Assembly (NCBI GenBank): GCA_032089155.1
Contig: DAMDEV010000001.1
Span: forward strand, 1 to 64,000
Source of the DNA: Faucicola sp032089155
GTDB taxonomy: Bacteria > Pseudomonadota > Gammaproteobacteria > Pseudomonadales > Moraxellaceae
Length of the DNA stretch: 64,000 bases
Direction of reading: 5' to 3'
Shown here: positions 9,701-17,537 of the stretch, piece by piece
Numbering within the stretch: position 1 is the first letter of the stretch
Layout of the letters: every line of letters starts with the position of its first letter
Notes under the pieces: generated by a model
What the model was told of the DNA's origin: nothing
Databases searched by the model: none
What the model saw: the letters and a program-made list of their open reading frames with translations, nothing else
Made by a program: the position numbers and the translations under genes

Positions 9701-10109
9701 ACTGATTGATAAAGCCTTGCGCAGACAGTAAGAATTGCTCAAAGCCTAATTTTGAGATAGGAATAGCGATACGCCATAAGCGGGTAAAATCTTTGCTAAA
9801 CTGTTGATTAAGTGAATGATAGGTAGCAAAGCATGGATTAGGACAAGGATAAAAAATTTGTTTGGCAAAAAAACGATTGACGTATTTATCTGCCTTGGCC
9901 CATTTTCGATGTCCTGTGTTATCTTGCTGTTGTTGTCGCCATAGCGATGAGAGTTTGAGAAATAACACTGATTTTCTATGTTGCCGAATGGCAAAAAAGC
10001 TTAAAGCATTATTCGAGGCTTTACTTGCTATCGCTTTACTAAAGGCTTTATCGTTATGACGGATGGGCGTAAAATCAGCAATAAATTGCTTGGGAAATTT
10101 TAAAATCAT
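6732..10109 (-). CDS. Very large tyrosine recombinase (integrase trio, third gene)
   Basis: The product is 1125 aa, three times the usual integrase length. A catalytic tyrosine-recombinase domain spans about residues 600-810 and keeps the key residues: Arg624 (TGMRKKELLG), His730 and Arg733 (HGLRHCTA), a GH pair near 788 and Tyr797 nine residues later (FQYYIH). It is preceded by about 600 residues with no recognised domain and followed by about 310 more. It begins 6 bp after the preceding 861-aa gene stops, so the trio is one operon. Two other large or small partner genes precede it. The arrangement resembles multi-gene integrase modules that move genomic islands (for example Gamma-Mobile-Trio elements); exact family membership cannot be settled from sequence reading. 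Confidence 0.75.
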   Translation of the reverse strand: MILKFPKQFIADFTPIRHNDKAFSKAIASKASNNALSFFAIRQHRKSVLFLKLSSLWRQQQQDNTGHRKWAKADKYVNRFFAKQIFYPCPNPCFATYHSLNQQFSKDFTRLWRIAIPISKLGFEQFLLSAQGFINQYYNDNKKTYLSAHRHLTQFITYQNTQIIEEYHYRVPSPPIDVEPKENPLSYNDSYVTNGKQLRKIIKAVHHHWQTHDDFSIEESLSWLIFSGIIYGGINDATLLQAWLTSLLKACQKIDDFLVFDDYRLLLSIRYPSKHYGNEFENETLFNTQQIMLEAMSLCWLYRYKQSGQTYPKAINVNELLLTGLTPITNQLGLKKITLSWLLKNACYHWEMLDGVDIDQALVGVMQGRHRTTGLIKADFENLLSANPASKKLDANYDLMTLAKLDIQSTKPLDATKAGYKEKVRRSDLVKDIHNIFDKVMDKKYRPRFIETLNKKPTKEEYILYRLQSLHHVGISLSERILIAWIADFVKRQSANYQSILQYLSTIGYEWIYFTNFQPIDSWTDEDFTETYDEMLDYKKSILGNQDITYAARRLQSLHNFAETNFGLTKVTIEQAESKLKVRAQLLSVHQYLAFLEQLTLNTQGLDGRMVRVFYILAFRTGMRKKELLGLKFSDVELLSSPHPSLLIRPNEHRSIKTEGSIRRVPIFAVLTQDELNFVSDFFKLSKPDKLNQLIFVFADSMQGIGDSLPNNLLEQVLADIGATQEITLHGLRHCTATNLALSLNATPTLARLLTQQTDEQRQRLHSELLGVHDAQDKWHAIASFVGHISPQRTFQYYIHTAMLMATDKITQADIIIPLATFKNITGFDRRKLCKNGYQFEGDSVNLKTLQPLLNRLILDKRKAIKDSWQRVGEQQPLPMLGSMFDEKDDRGNQNFLTFAFHRYSVNQVLTLLAKADVIYEQDLDANFSQIIQQSSIDDGIAQHLIARAKIIANLKTRKKQPRFTIEPNQLSPIAVFHDDEKKLRQVLMLNLRQLVTQKDLGYQKLLTMGIQKLSTRQPALPLSYAELVEFLPIALTLLPAEKWLIKYQKSDSVIYSKLTTLLQSYHEQNEEPKFYLVPSKTSFDYEIGIAHKQSVGNNLTWQFSSLLRFIVHYLFLFGTDTNTH

Positions 10110-10115
10110 GGTAAG

Positions 10116-12701
10116 TTATTTTTCTTTTAATTGATGAAGTTGCTGTTCAAGAAAGTGAATACTGTTATCTAATGCCAAGTCTGTAGCGATATGTTCAAAG
10201 GTATGGCGAACATCATGGACTTGTTTTTTTGAGGTCGAAGAAAATTTACCAAGGGCTTCTTGTTGGTTTTTCTCATGCCCTATCACGGTGTTTATCAGAT
10301 GTATCGGCACTTGCCGTTTTTCTAATTGAGTGCGAACAAAATGCCGTGTCCAGTAAACATCAAGCTTAATAAAATCCTGTAAAAATGCATTCATATCGCC
10401 CCGTTTGATGGCGTGTAATTTATCAAATTTTTCGGAGAGTAAATTGAGCAAGGTAATATCGGCATCGTCAAACGTGACTCGATGTAATCTTGCTGTGATA
10501 GCAGGGTTATCAAGGGATTGGGTGCGTAAAATAGCAAGGATTTTTTGGTAGATGACCAAATGCTTAATTAGCGTGTCGCATAAAGGTATCAAGCGGTGAT
10601 TTTGCACTTTCTTATTGGGTTTATCTTTTACCATTATCCAGCCAACTTCCAAATCGATATCTCTCACCGCACCCAGTGCATTGTTAGGACGAATGCCTGT
10701 CAATACACAAAACACCAGCCAGACATAGCAGCTTAATCGATTAAATAGTGGCTCAAAATCATTGGTACTAGCAATCCAATTTTGTACTTCTTCAAGCAAT
10801 GATTTCACGCTGTCTAACGTTAATGCAAATGCTGAACCGACATTTGCATCGGTTCGCCGATTAGAATAGTCAAACACTAAATGATTCTGCGTATTAAGCT
10901 GCTGTAGTGCTTTAATGTAGTGTTTGACGATTTCACTGTTAGCATGACTGCTATAGTACATAGCGGGTGCGTCAGGGGCAGGCATACGGCAAACTAGTTC
11001 GGCAATATGTCCATGACTACCAGCCAAATACCTTGTCAATAGGGTCGCCAGTGCCATCTCAATGCGGTTAATGGATAAGTACGGCAGTTCGAGTGATTCC
11101 CGTAACACCTTTAAATAGTCAGCAATTTCATTAATTTTGTTTTGGCTAATATCCGCTTCGATATTTGGCAAGTTGTCAGAATTGGCTAAATGATGTATCA
11201 ATGCGACAGGCAATGGCAAACTGACTTTATCGCTATTATTTTCAAAAACTAAATGGGACTGTTCAATTTTTCTGGGCGTAATACCCAGATGGTAACTAAG
11301 TGTCACTTGGGTTTTCTGGATGGTAAATAATGAACTGGTGGCTATAAATAATGGCTGGATCAACGTTTTAATAGGCATTGCCGTAATAAAACTCAGTAAT
11401 AACAATTTAGCGGCATTTTTATGAGCCACTGATAAATCTCTCGCTTGATTAACTAACGCATCAAAAGCCAGGCGGTTAAACAAGACTTGATAGCCCCACT
11501 GCGATAAAGCATGTGTGTCCGTATTAAAACGAAAATCTCGCCGAGAAATATACAGTTGCTGTAAGGTCAACTCAACCGATTGCAGTGGCGGATTATGAGC
11601 AATACTGGCACTAGGACGATCTTGATAAGTTAAAAACTGCTGAGCATTTTCGACAGCTTCTTCAAATGTAGTATTGGTTTGGGCATTACTGTCAATGTTA
11701 GGTAGTAAAAATTGTGTCTGTATATCAGGGGTAGTGTTTTCTAAATCTCGGTCAAATGGTGGCTTATCCCAACGATAATCATAGCTCAAAGGTAGTTGAA
11801 AAATAGGTTCTACGACTACTTGAGCAGATTGTGACGGCGTGCTGTTTCTATCTCTGAGTGCTTGAAATTCTTTGATGGCTTGCTGCTGATTTTGCTCATG
11901 TTGCTCATCATCACGCTCAATTTTAGCTCTCTGCCGTTTACCCTTATAAAAGCTTAATTGAATGGCTTTGGCAATGTAATGCAATTGACGAGAACGTTTT
12001 TCTCCAACTTTAGCATCATTGAGAATTAACATTTGATGAAGATAGTTATCAGCTGTTTGCTTTAGTCGTGAAGTGAATTTCTCAATGGCGGAGCTTGTAT
12101 TCTCAAAGTCAATTTTATCCAGAGGTTCGGATTGTAGTACCTGCCAAATCCACTGATAATTCGGTGAGTTGGAGAAAATCGCCAATTTGATACGCAAAAT
12201 AATGGTTCTATAATAACTCTTCAAACCTACGATTTTGAGCCGAACAGCAATAAGCAAAATCAGTAGCAACCATTGTTTTTTTAGCTGATTTTTTTTGGTT
12301 GTTTCTCCCAATCTCAAATAGTGCAGCAAAACTATCAGTTGTAATAAAGGCGGATAAGCATCTAATTGTTTCTTTTGAAAGCCTTCAAAGGTTGACTGAA
12401 ACACAGGCAACTCTGATAGTAATGGCTCATCAATAAGCTTTGATAGATCAATGTGTTCAATGGTGACATAGTTGTTTAGCTCAATAACCAATTTAACCAA
12501 ACTAGACTGCAAATTAGCAAGGATATCGTCATCTGGAAAATGATTACTTTTATTAATTGATTTTTCTTCGCTAAACAGCATTTCAATTGCTGTGATGATT
12601 TGGTCAGCCTTGATAGCTATCAAACCGTCTTGGTTTTCGATAGCATTGTTGGGGTTAGCTCCGATGCCAACTGAGGTTGTGATATCATCATTATTTGGCA
12701 T
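10116..12701 (-). CDS. Large integrase-like protein lacking the nucleophilic tyrosine (trio, second gene)
   Basis: The start at 12701 is preferred over an upstream in-frame codon because AGGGAAAAAG lies just before it; the product is 861 aa. The C-terminal third has tyrosine-recombinase features: Arg671 (TGIRPNNAL), HFVR in DVYWTRHFVRTQL, and IGHEKNQQE. At the position nine residues after GH, where the nucleophilic Tyr should be, the sequence is LGKFSSTS, with no Tyr nearby. It may therefore be a structural or DNA-binding partner of the 1125-aa enzyme, or use another residue. It overlaps the preceding 177-aa gene by 11 bp. The N-terminal 500 residues are unrecognised and contain a charged, Gln-rich helical section (EHEQNQQQAIKEFQ). 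Confidence 0.7.
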   Translation of the reverse strand: MPNNDDITTSVGIGANPNNAIENQDGLIAIKADQIITAIEMLFSEEKSINKSNHFPDDDILANLQSSLVKLVIELNNYVTIEHIDLSKLIDEPLLSELPVFQSTFEGFQKKQLDAYPPLLQLIVLLHYLRLGETTKKNQLKKQWLLLILLIAVRLKIVGLKSYYRTIILRIKLAIFSNSPNYQWIWQVLQSEPLDKIDFENTSSAIEKFTSRLKQTADNYLHQMLILNDAKVGEKRSRQLHYIAKAIQLSFYKGKRQRAKIERDDEQHEQNQQQAIKEFQALRDRNSTPSQSAQVVVEPIFQLPLSYDYRWDKPPFDRDLENTTPDIQTQFLLPNIDSNAQTNTTFEEAVENAQQFLTYQDRPSASIAHNPPLQSVELTLQQLYISRRDFRFNTDTHALSQWGYQVLFNRLAFDALVNQARDLSVAHKNAAKLLLLSFITAMPIKTLIQPLFIATSSLFTIQKTQVTLSYHLGITPRKIEQSHLVFENNSDKVSLPLPVALIHHLANSDNLPNIEADISQNKINEIADYLKVLRESLELPYLSINRIEMALATLLTRYLAGSHGHIAELVCRMPAPDAPAMYYSSHANSEIVKHYIKALQQLNTQNHLVFDYSNRRTDANVGSAFALTLDSVKSLLEEVQNWIASTNDFEPLFNRLSCYVWLVFCVLTGIRPNNALGAVRDIDLEVGWIMVKDKPNKKVQNHRLIPLCDTLIKHLVIYQKILAILRTQSLDNPAITARLHRVTFDDADITLLNLLSEKFDKLHAIKRGDMNAFLQDFIKLDVYWTRHFVRTQLEKRQVPIHLINTVIGHEKNQQEALGKFSSTSKKQVHDVRHTFEHIATDLALDNSIHFLEQQLHQLKEK

Positions 12702-13224
12702 CACTTTTTCCCTTGCCGTTATAAGCGGTGGCAATTGACATACCTAACAGCGGATAAAATTTGTTTTGGGTAAGCTTAGGATGATCAACAATTGATTGCC
12801 ACTGTTCTTTGGTTAATAGAGATGCAACCTGCCGTCTAAGTCGTTCAAGTTCATCATCAACATTGAGCAATTTTTTCTGCCGAGCGATAAGTTCGATGGT
12901 TTCAAAAAAGATCACCCCTGCATCTAGCTGCTCATCATCAAAAGTTAAAACAGTTAATGGACGAACCAACTGCGAGCTAGCAAAGTAATTGTTCAAAATA
13001 GCGAATAAGACAGGAAGGTTATTTAAAAAAGTGTTTTGATTAGCCGATTTTTGCAGGAATATTGGCTTCTGGATGGCTCGATTGATTTCCACCTCCAATT
13101 GCAAGTCATCCATTTTTTGAAAAATTTGACATTGAATGTCATACCATTCTTTTAGTTCTTCGGCGTGATTTGACGGGAATTTTTGAAAATAAATCAGTGT
13201 TGGATTGGATAGTTTAATACTCAT
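12691..13224 (-). CDS. Small partner protein of the large integrase trio (first gene)
   Basis: The 177-aa product is mostly helical and has no signal peptide or membrane segment. No motif is recognised. It is the first gene of the three-gene unit and overlaps the start of the 861-aa gene, so the products are probably made together. Small accessory proteins accompany large recombinases in several island-moving systems, where they help assemble the recombination complex; that role is inferred only from position. Confidence 0.6.
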   Translation of the reverse strand: MSIKLSNPTLIYFQKFPSNHAEELKEWYDIQCQIFQKMDDLQLEVEINRAIQKPIFLQKSANQNTFLNNLPVLFAILNNYFASSQLVRPLTVLTFDDEQLDAGVIFFETIELIARQKKLLNVDDELERLRRQVASLLTKEQWQSIVDHPKLTQNKFYPLLGMSIATAYNGKGKSDAK

Positions 13225-13340
13225 GACTTTGCTAGATTTAAAAGTTTTAAAGGAATTTTTTAGCTAATTCTAACAAAGTGTAAGATTTTGAGAATAAGTG
13301 GGTGTATTGTCTGCGACATCTTATGTCGTTTTATTTTTCA

Positions 13341-13387
13341 CTACTTTTTCGATACGCCACACTAAAAATCATTATTTGAAAAAGTAG
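13341..13387. repeat. Perfect 10-bp inverted repeat upstream of the integrase trio
   Basis: CTACTTTTTC at 13341-13350 and GAAAAAGTAG at 13378-13387 are perfect inverted copies with 27 bp between. A second small hairpin (CGACAT/ATGTCG, 13314-13328) lies just left and another (AAGTTAG/CTAACTT, 13410-13427) just right. They sit in the 260-bp gap before the trio, so they may be its promoter operator or part of an element end. Confidence 0.55.
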
Positions 13388-13446
13388 ACTTCGTTTGGAG
13401 CACTTATGAAAGTTAGAACACTAACTTAATTTTTAAACAAACAAAA

Positions 13447-13472
13447 AAATACCGCCAAACTAGACGGTATTT
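13447..13472 (-). terminator. Terminator of the integrase operon
   Basis: AAATACCG and CGGTATTT form an 8-bp stem around a 10-nt loop, flanked by A and T runs on both sides. It lies 14 bp after the stop at 13486 and could work in both directions. Confidence 0.75.
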
Positions 13473-13485
13473 TTGTAGAGCATAT

Positions 13486-13860
13486 TTAAAATGGACAATC
13501 ATCATCTTCTATATTTACTAAAAAACTGTGTAAATTAATCACCCCTTTTTGCTTAAATATTTTGCAGTCATCACATTGCCAGCTCATAAAATCGTCTTGC
13601 TTTGGCAATTTACAAGGATTATTTAACTCATACATTTTCCCGCATGTATCACAGCGGATATAAGAATCGTAGGCTTTTACCATTGATAGTCTCGTAATAA
13701 GCTCTTCAGAAGTGACATCATAATGCCGGCATATATGTTTAATATGCCATTCAAGCGAAAATGGAGGTTGGTTTGGATAATTAAAAGGTTGCCAATAATC
13801 CTGGCACATTTTCAATGAATAGCCATTTAGCATATTATTTGTCAATAATCGTACACGCAT
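13486..13860 (-). CDS. Hypothetical protein with zinc-ribbon-like cysteines
   Basis: The 124-aa product has two CxxC pairs, IRCDTCGKMYEL (about residue 70) and WQCDDCKIF (about residue 95), spaced like a zinc ribbon. The N-terminal half (EWHIKHICRHYDVTSEEL) looks like a small helical DNA-binding unit. It ends two bases before the 100-aa gene begins (stop/start nearly touching), so it belongs to the integrase operon. A regulatory or DNA-binding role is plausible but inferred. Confidence 0.6.
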   Translation of the reverse strand: MRVRLLTNNMLNGYSLKMCQDYWQPFNYPNQPPFSLEWHIKHICRHYDVTSEELITRLSMVKAYDSYIRCDTCGKMYELNNPCKLPKQDDFMSWQCDDCKIFKQKGVINLHSFLVNIEDDDCPF

Positions 13861-13861
13861 T

Positions 13862-14164
13862 TTAATGCACCTCTTCTATAAACTCTGAAAAATTGGCGTA
13901 AAATAGTCGACGAAGCTGACGATATCTTTCAAAATCCGTTTCATCACTATCAATTAATGGCAACTGTTGCTGTACCCAAACCATTAGCGCTTTATGTGAT
14001 TTGTATTTTTGTTCATTGAGCCATTCAGACAGCTTATCGTCATTAGCAATACCATACTCAGTAATCAACTTTCTTGCCAAATCACAGGCAGTTTGGCTGA
14101 CAAAATTCAAATTATTATGCGGTTTAATGGTTTGACGCAATTTTTCATAATCAATAACCAACAC
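13862..14164 (-). CDS. Hypothetical protein of the integrase operon
   Basis: The 100-aa product is helical and charged, without recognised motifs. The gene begins three bases after the integrase stop and ends at the start of the zinc-ribbon gene, so the three are co-transcribed. Small genes following an integrase often encode accessory or maintenance proteins; no function can be assigned here. Confidence 0.55.
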   Translation of the reverse strand: MLVIDYEKLRQTIKPHNNLNFVSQTACDLARKLITEYGIANDDKLSEWLNEQKYKSHKALMVWVQQQLPLIDSDETDFERYRQLRRLFYANFSEFIEEVH

Positions 14165-14166
14165 GA

Positions 14167-15356
14167 CTACTCTCCTTGCTCTTTATTTTGACTACTTGCG
14201 ATTAAAGCTTCAAAGGCACTGCCATCACGGCGTGTCATATTCGGTACATAGCGGCTATAAACCTTAAACAACATGGTAGTATTGGCGTGACCCATCTGCC
14301 TTGCGATCCATTCTGGCGCCTCCCCTGCCGCAAGCCATAGCGTTGCAGCCGTATGGCGGGTTTGGTAGGCATTACGGGCTTTTAACCCTAACAGTCGAAG
14401 CGTGGGATGCCACACTTTACGATTGACATTGTGATAATCGAGTGGCTCTCCTTCTCGATTGCAAAACACGAATTTTGAGCGACCATGGGTGACTTTGTAC
14501 TGCGCTTGTAGCGCTTCATAAACCCACGGTGACATGGCGATATCGCGATTGGATTCTTGGGTTTTGGGCTTACCCATTACGCCTTTAACATACGCTTGGC
14601 GAACCCGGATTTNNNNNNNNNNCGGTCAAAATCCACATGCTCCCACGTTAGTCCATCAATTTCGCTGGTTCGCATGCCGGTGAAAAACCTTACGGTGTAA
14701 TAGTTTTTATAGTCTTTACGCACGCCATTGATAAATTTCCAAACCTCTTCAATGGTGAATGGCTCAATATCAGGCTTATCAAGTTTTAAAACCTTGATAT
14801 CCTCATAAGGATTTTCAAATTTATAGCGTTTTGCCGCTTCTTGCAGTATCATACGCAAAGTTGTCATTATCGAATTAATTCTGGCTGCTGACAGATGCTT
14901 GTTAGCTGTTCCGTAGGTCACTTTGGCGAGGGATGTACGGAACGCTAACACATTTGCCCTTGTGATAGCGATAACACTGCGTTTGCCAAAATGTGGCACC
15001 AGATACTTATCCAAAATATCTTTGATTTTGCCGATGTAGCTTGCTCGCCATTCAATTTGCTTTTCTTCAAACCAAGTTTCAGCAAAGTCTTTAAATATGG
15101 GTGTGTCAGATTGAAAACTTTGCACACGCTCTTTGACTGCCATCAGTTCAATGCCTTTCTCACTTTTTGGGAAGTATTTGAGATAATCAAATAGTCCAAG
15201 GGTGATTTCTGCTTCCATTTTTTGGATGATTTTTTCGAGCTTTTTGCGGTTAGCGGGTGTGTCAATTAGATTAGTTGTCTCTCGACATCGCTGTCCCATA
15301 AACCGAAAATCCACCATTAAGAAATTACTGCCCTTGCGAGTACGGATACTTGCCAT
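14167..15356 (-). CDS. Tyrosine integrase (phage/plasmid type), interrupted by an assembly gap
   Basis: The gene begins at ATG 15356 behind an AGGAGG site. The N-terminus (MASIRTRKGSNFLMVDFRF) is an Arm DNA-binding domain, followed by a SAM-like core-binding domain (about residues 85-190). The catalytic domain has Arg229 (FFTGMRTSE), then the ten Ns at 14613-14622. After the gap the same protein continues in another frame (IRVRQAYVKGVMGKPK), with YQTRHTAATLW, QMGHANTTM and the nucleophile in VYSRYVPN. Total length is about 396 aa, usual for the family. The frame change is fully explained if the real gap is 2, 5 or 8 bases (2 modulo 3), so the gene is probably intact in the organism. It is followed by two coupled small genes and preceded by an excisionase-like gene. 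Confidence 0.85.
14613..14622. other. Assembly gap (ten Ns)
   Basis: Ten N characters lie inside the integrase catalytic domain. The coding frame before the gap ends two bases into a codon and the frame after it resumes with the last two bases of a codon. The true distance, if the flanks are contiguous, is 2 modulo 3 and not 10. Confidence 0.98.
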
Positions 15357-15367
15357 AACTTGCCCTC

Positions 15368-15583
15368 CTATTGTAATGTCATGCCATTAATGGTACTTAA
15401 CAACGACTTACGCATATCTTTTTCGATTTGCTCCCAGACGTATAGAATTTTGCGACCGCCAAATGGACGAATGTAGTGAATACCTTCGATTAACACGCTG
15501 TCTTTTAGGCAGTTGCGGATTGTTGCTTTGTCGTATTTGATGCGGTCTGCTAATTCCTCAGTGGTTAAATAAGTGTTGTTCAT
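15368..15583 (-). CDS. xis: Excisionase-like winged-helix protein
   Basis: The 71-aa product starts with MNNTYLTTEELADRIKYDKATIRNCLKD, a helix-turn-helix of the MerR/excisionase type, followed by HYIRPFGGRKILYVWEQIE, the beta-wing and recognition segment found in small Xis proteins. It lies 11 bp before the integrase and is read in the same direction, the common order for xis-int. It would bend DNA at the attachment site and steer the integrase toward excision. Confidence 0.7.
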   Translation of the reverse strand: MNNTYLTTEELADRIKYDKATIRNCLKDSVLIEGIHYIRPFGGRKILYVWEQIEKDMRKSLLSTINGMTLQ

Positions 15584-15682
15584 GGTTTTACCTCTTTTAG
15601 ATTATTAAATACTTATTAGTCATGATAAAATAAAGCTATCAATGAATAATAAGCCTGCTTTAGATTAAAGATAAATTATTAT

Positions 15683-15747
15683 TTACCTGCTTTAAGGTAA
15701 TTTTTACCTTGTAAGCATAATATAATATTAATTTACCTTAAAGTAAA
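15683..15747. promoter_or_regulatory. Operator-like repeats between excisionase and XRE repressor genes
   Basis: Two inverted repeats share a TTACC core: TTACCT...AGGTAA (15683-15700) and TTTACCTTAAAGTAAA (15732-15747, nearly palindromic). A further half-site TTTTTACC lies between (15701-15708). A TATAAT at 15721-15726 falls between the repeats, about 50 bp before the repressor start. The layout fits repressor binding that controls both divergent genes. Confidence 0.6.
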
Positions 15748-15777
15748 GCATTTTTACTCGAAAGAAGGTAATTTTTT

Positions 15778-16005
15778 ATGATTTTAAGTAAATTCCCTGT
15801 GGTTTTGGCAGAAAAAAAGCTGAGAGTAGCTGATGTAGTGCGTGCTACAGGTATGAGTAAATCGACATTACATAAGTTGTATAATGAAGAATCCAGCCGT
15901 ATTGACTTTAATACGGTCAATGAGCTGTGCAAATTTTTGGATGTTCAGGTCGGCGATTTGTTTGTCTATGTTCCTGATGAAGACGATGAAAATAAAAATG
16001 CTTAA
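15778..16005 (+). CDS. XRE/Cro-CI family transcriptional regulator
   Basis: The 75-aa product is a single helix-turn-helix domain of the YozG/XRE type: KLRVADVVRATGMSKSTLHKLYNEES (helices 2-3), then DFNTVNELCKFLDVQVGDLF, the usual closing motif. An acidic tail (PDEDDENKNA) ends it. It starts behind GAAGG and is divergent from the excisionase-integrase operon, with operator-like repeats between. It likely represses the integration genes and perhaps itself. Confidence 0.8.
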   Translation: MILSKFPVVLAEKKLRVADVVRATGMSKSTLHKLYNEESSRIDFNTVNELCKFLDVQVGDLFVYVPDEDDENKNA

Positions 16006-16050
16006 GCAGTTAGGCTCAAGCATTTCATCGATGATTGATTGTTGGAATGG

Positions 16051-17061
16051 CTATTTGAAGCCTAGCTTGGTTAGATAGGGCATATAATCTGATACTTTGC
16101 TCAAATCTCGTTGTAATTCCTCTGTTAACCGAGCGATAAAGCTATCTGAAGATTCTCCAATTCGAGCGTTGTTACTACCAAAGTTACTATCATTAGCAAG
16201 TTTTTTGGCAAATGTTACAGCTTGATTGGCAGTTAACAGTTTGTATGAATTTTTACCCGTTTCAGTCTTTTGATGATCATCTTTTTGGGCTTTTTTGGTA
16301 ATTTTGATACTGATAGAAAAATGGGTAATGGTTCGCCCAAATTTGCTCGCATTTAAAGTGAGTTTAAAATCGCCTTGTTTATTAATCTGGTTGATGGCAG
16401 GGTCTAAGATTCGGCGTTTGAATTCGGCAATTTTGGGATATTTATCAGCCACCCCAAAAAATTCTTTCCATGCTTCGACGGTCATTTCTGGTACACCGCC
16501 TGTATCTTTCCACTTGTTGATTAACTCATACAGACGTTTACTGCTACAGCCTTTAAACTCAACGGTTTTGATAAAATCATAACGAGTGTAGGCTTTACTG
16601 GTATTATCAATCAGAAAGGTTAAAGGATCAGAAAAATCTAGAATAATAAAACCTTGCTCATCTTGATACGATACGCCTTGCAGCCAATGATATTCTGAGC
16701 GAAGCATAGTGAAATTGTTATGATGAGGTTTGAGAACGGTGAGTTTGTCAGCGTCATTTTCTGCTTGGATGGTTTTATCAAGATATAAGGTAAATTTGAG
16801 TTTTCTATCGCCTAGAATTTTGGCAGTATCTTTTAAGGCTCGATAGGCGTAGATTTCATTGACTCGATTGGCGGCGGCGAATTCTTTGGCACTAATCAAT
16901 ACTCGTCTGCCGCCAGACTGCAAACGATGTAGTTTATTAACCGCCAGTGTTATCAAGTCATGCTCGGCTTCGGTCAAGTCGAAACCCGCTTCAATCAGCG
17001 TATTGGGTTTGATAATCATTACTTTATCAGCACCTTGATTGTAAAAACTTTGCATAGTCAT
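16051..17061 (-). CDS. repB: Rep_3 superfamily plasmid replication initiator
   Basis: The 336-aa product has the two winged-helix domains of Rep_3 initiators: the N-terminal signature (IIKPNTLIEAGFDLTEAEHD, with LITLAVNKL) and the second domain with EFKGCSSKRLYELINKWKD, FKRRILDPAINQINKQGDF and an FGRTITHF strand. The last 80 residues are variable. A second start, M at about residue 15 (VMIIKP), is possible. Three iterons lie about 200 bp upstream, the usual binding sites. Rep proteins of this type open the plasmid origin. Its presence between chromosomal markers implies an integrated plasmid or plasmid-derived element. Confidence 0.88.
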   Translation of the reverse strand: MTMQSFYNQGADKVMIIKPNTLIEAGFDLTEAEHDLITLAVNKLHRLQSGGRRVLISAKEFAAANRVNEIYAYRALKDTAKILGDRKLKFTLYLDKTIQAENDADKLTVLKPHHNNFTMLRSEYHWLQGVSYQDEQGFIILDFSDPLTFLIDNTSKAYTRYDFIKTVEFKGCSSKRLYELINKWKDTGGVPEMTVEAWKEFFGVADKYPKIAEFKRRILDPAINQINKQGDFKLTLNASKFGRTITHFSISIKITKKAQKDDHQKTETGKNSYKLLTANQAVTFAKKLANDSNFGSNNARIGESSDSFIARLTEELQRDLSKVSDYMPYLTKLGFK

Positions 17062-17256
17062 GGGCTACTTGCTATCAATTGGCTCAAATTATTGTGAGCT
17101 TGATTATAGAAGTGAGCATGATGATGGGTAAAATCGTAATCTATGTTAATCTATGTCGGTTACAAAAGTTAATCAAAATTCATTCGTTTCAATGATTTAG
17201 AAGTTATTTTTCATTATTTATTTCGAATCGCTTTTAATGTGCGTTAAACTGCTAGC

Positions 17257-17319
17257 TTCACCCATCTGTACACGTATTTCACCTATCTGTACATTTATAT
17301 TCACCTTTCTGTACACATA
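17257..17319. repeat. Three iterons, putative plasmid replication origin
   Basis: Three direct repeats of TTCACCyATCTGTACAC type occupy 17257-17276, 17278-17297 and 17300-17319, with 21- and 22-bp spacing (two helical turns). They lie upstream of the Rep_3 gene in AT-rich DNA. The remaining sequence to 17537 has no gene; an AT-rich stretch at about 17370-17470 could be the unwinding region. Confidence 0.85.
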
Positions 17320-17537
17320 TTGGTTGTGAAAGCCTTTATAGTAGCGGCTTTCAGCGTGGCTATAATCTTATAATATAGATAATGCTAATAATAGGATTTG
17401 ATTTAAAATTAAGGCTATAGCATCAAATGGTTGTATATGTTAATGCTAGAATAGCAAAATAGTGATAGTAGACTATATACTGTATCTAGTAATCGTCAGT
17501 TTCAACCAAACAATTTAAGATTTAAGATTCATTAATT

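Noticed and set aside
14577..15356. Two separate integrase genes around 14577
   Set aside because: The break is caused by ten Ns; both halves belong to one catalytic domain in continuous order.
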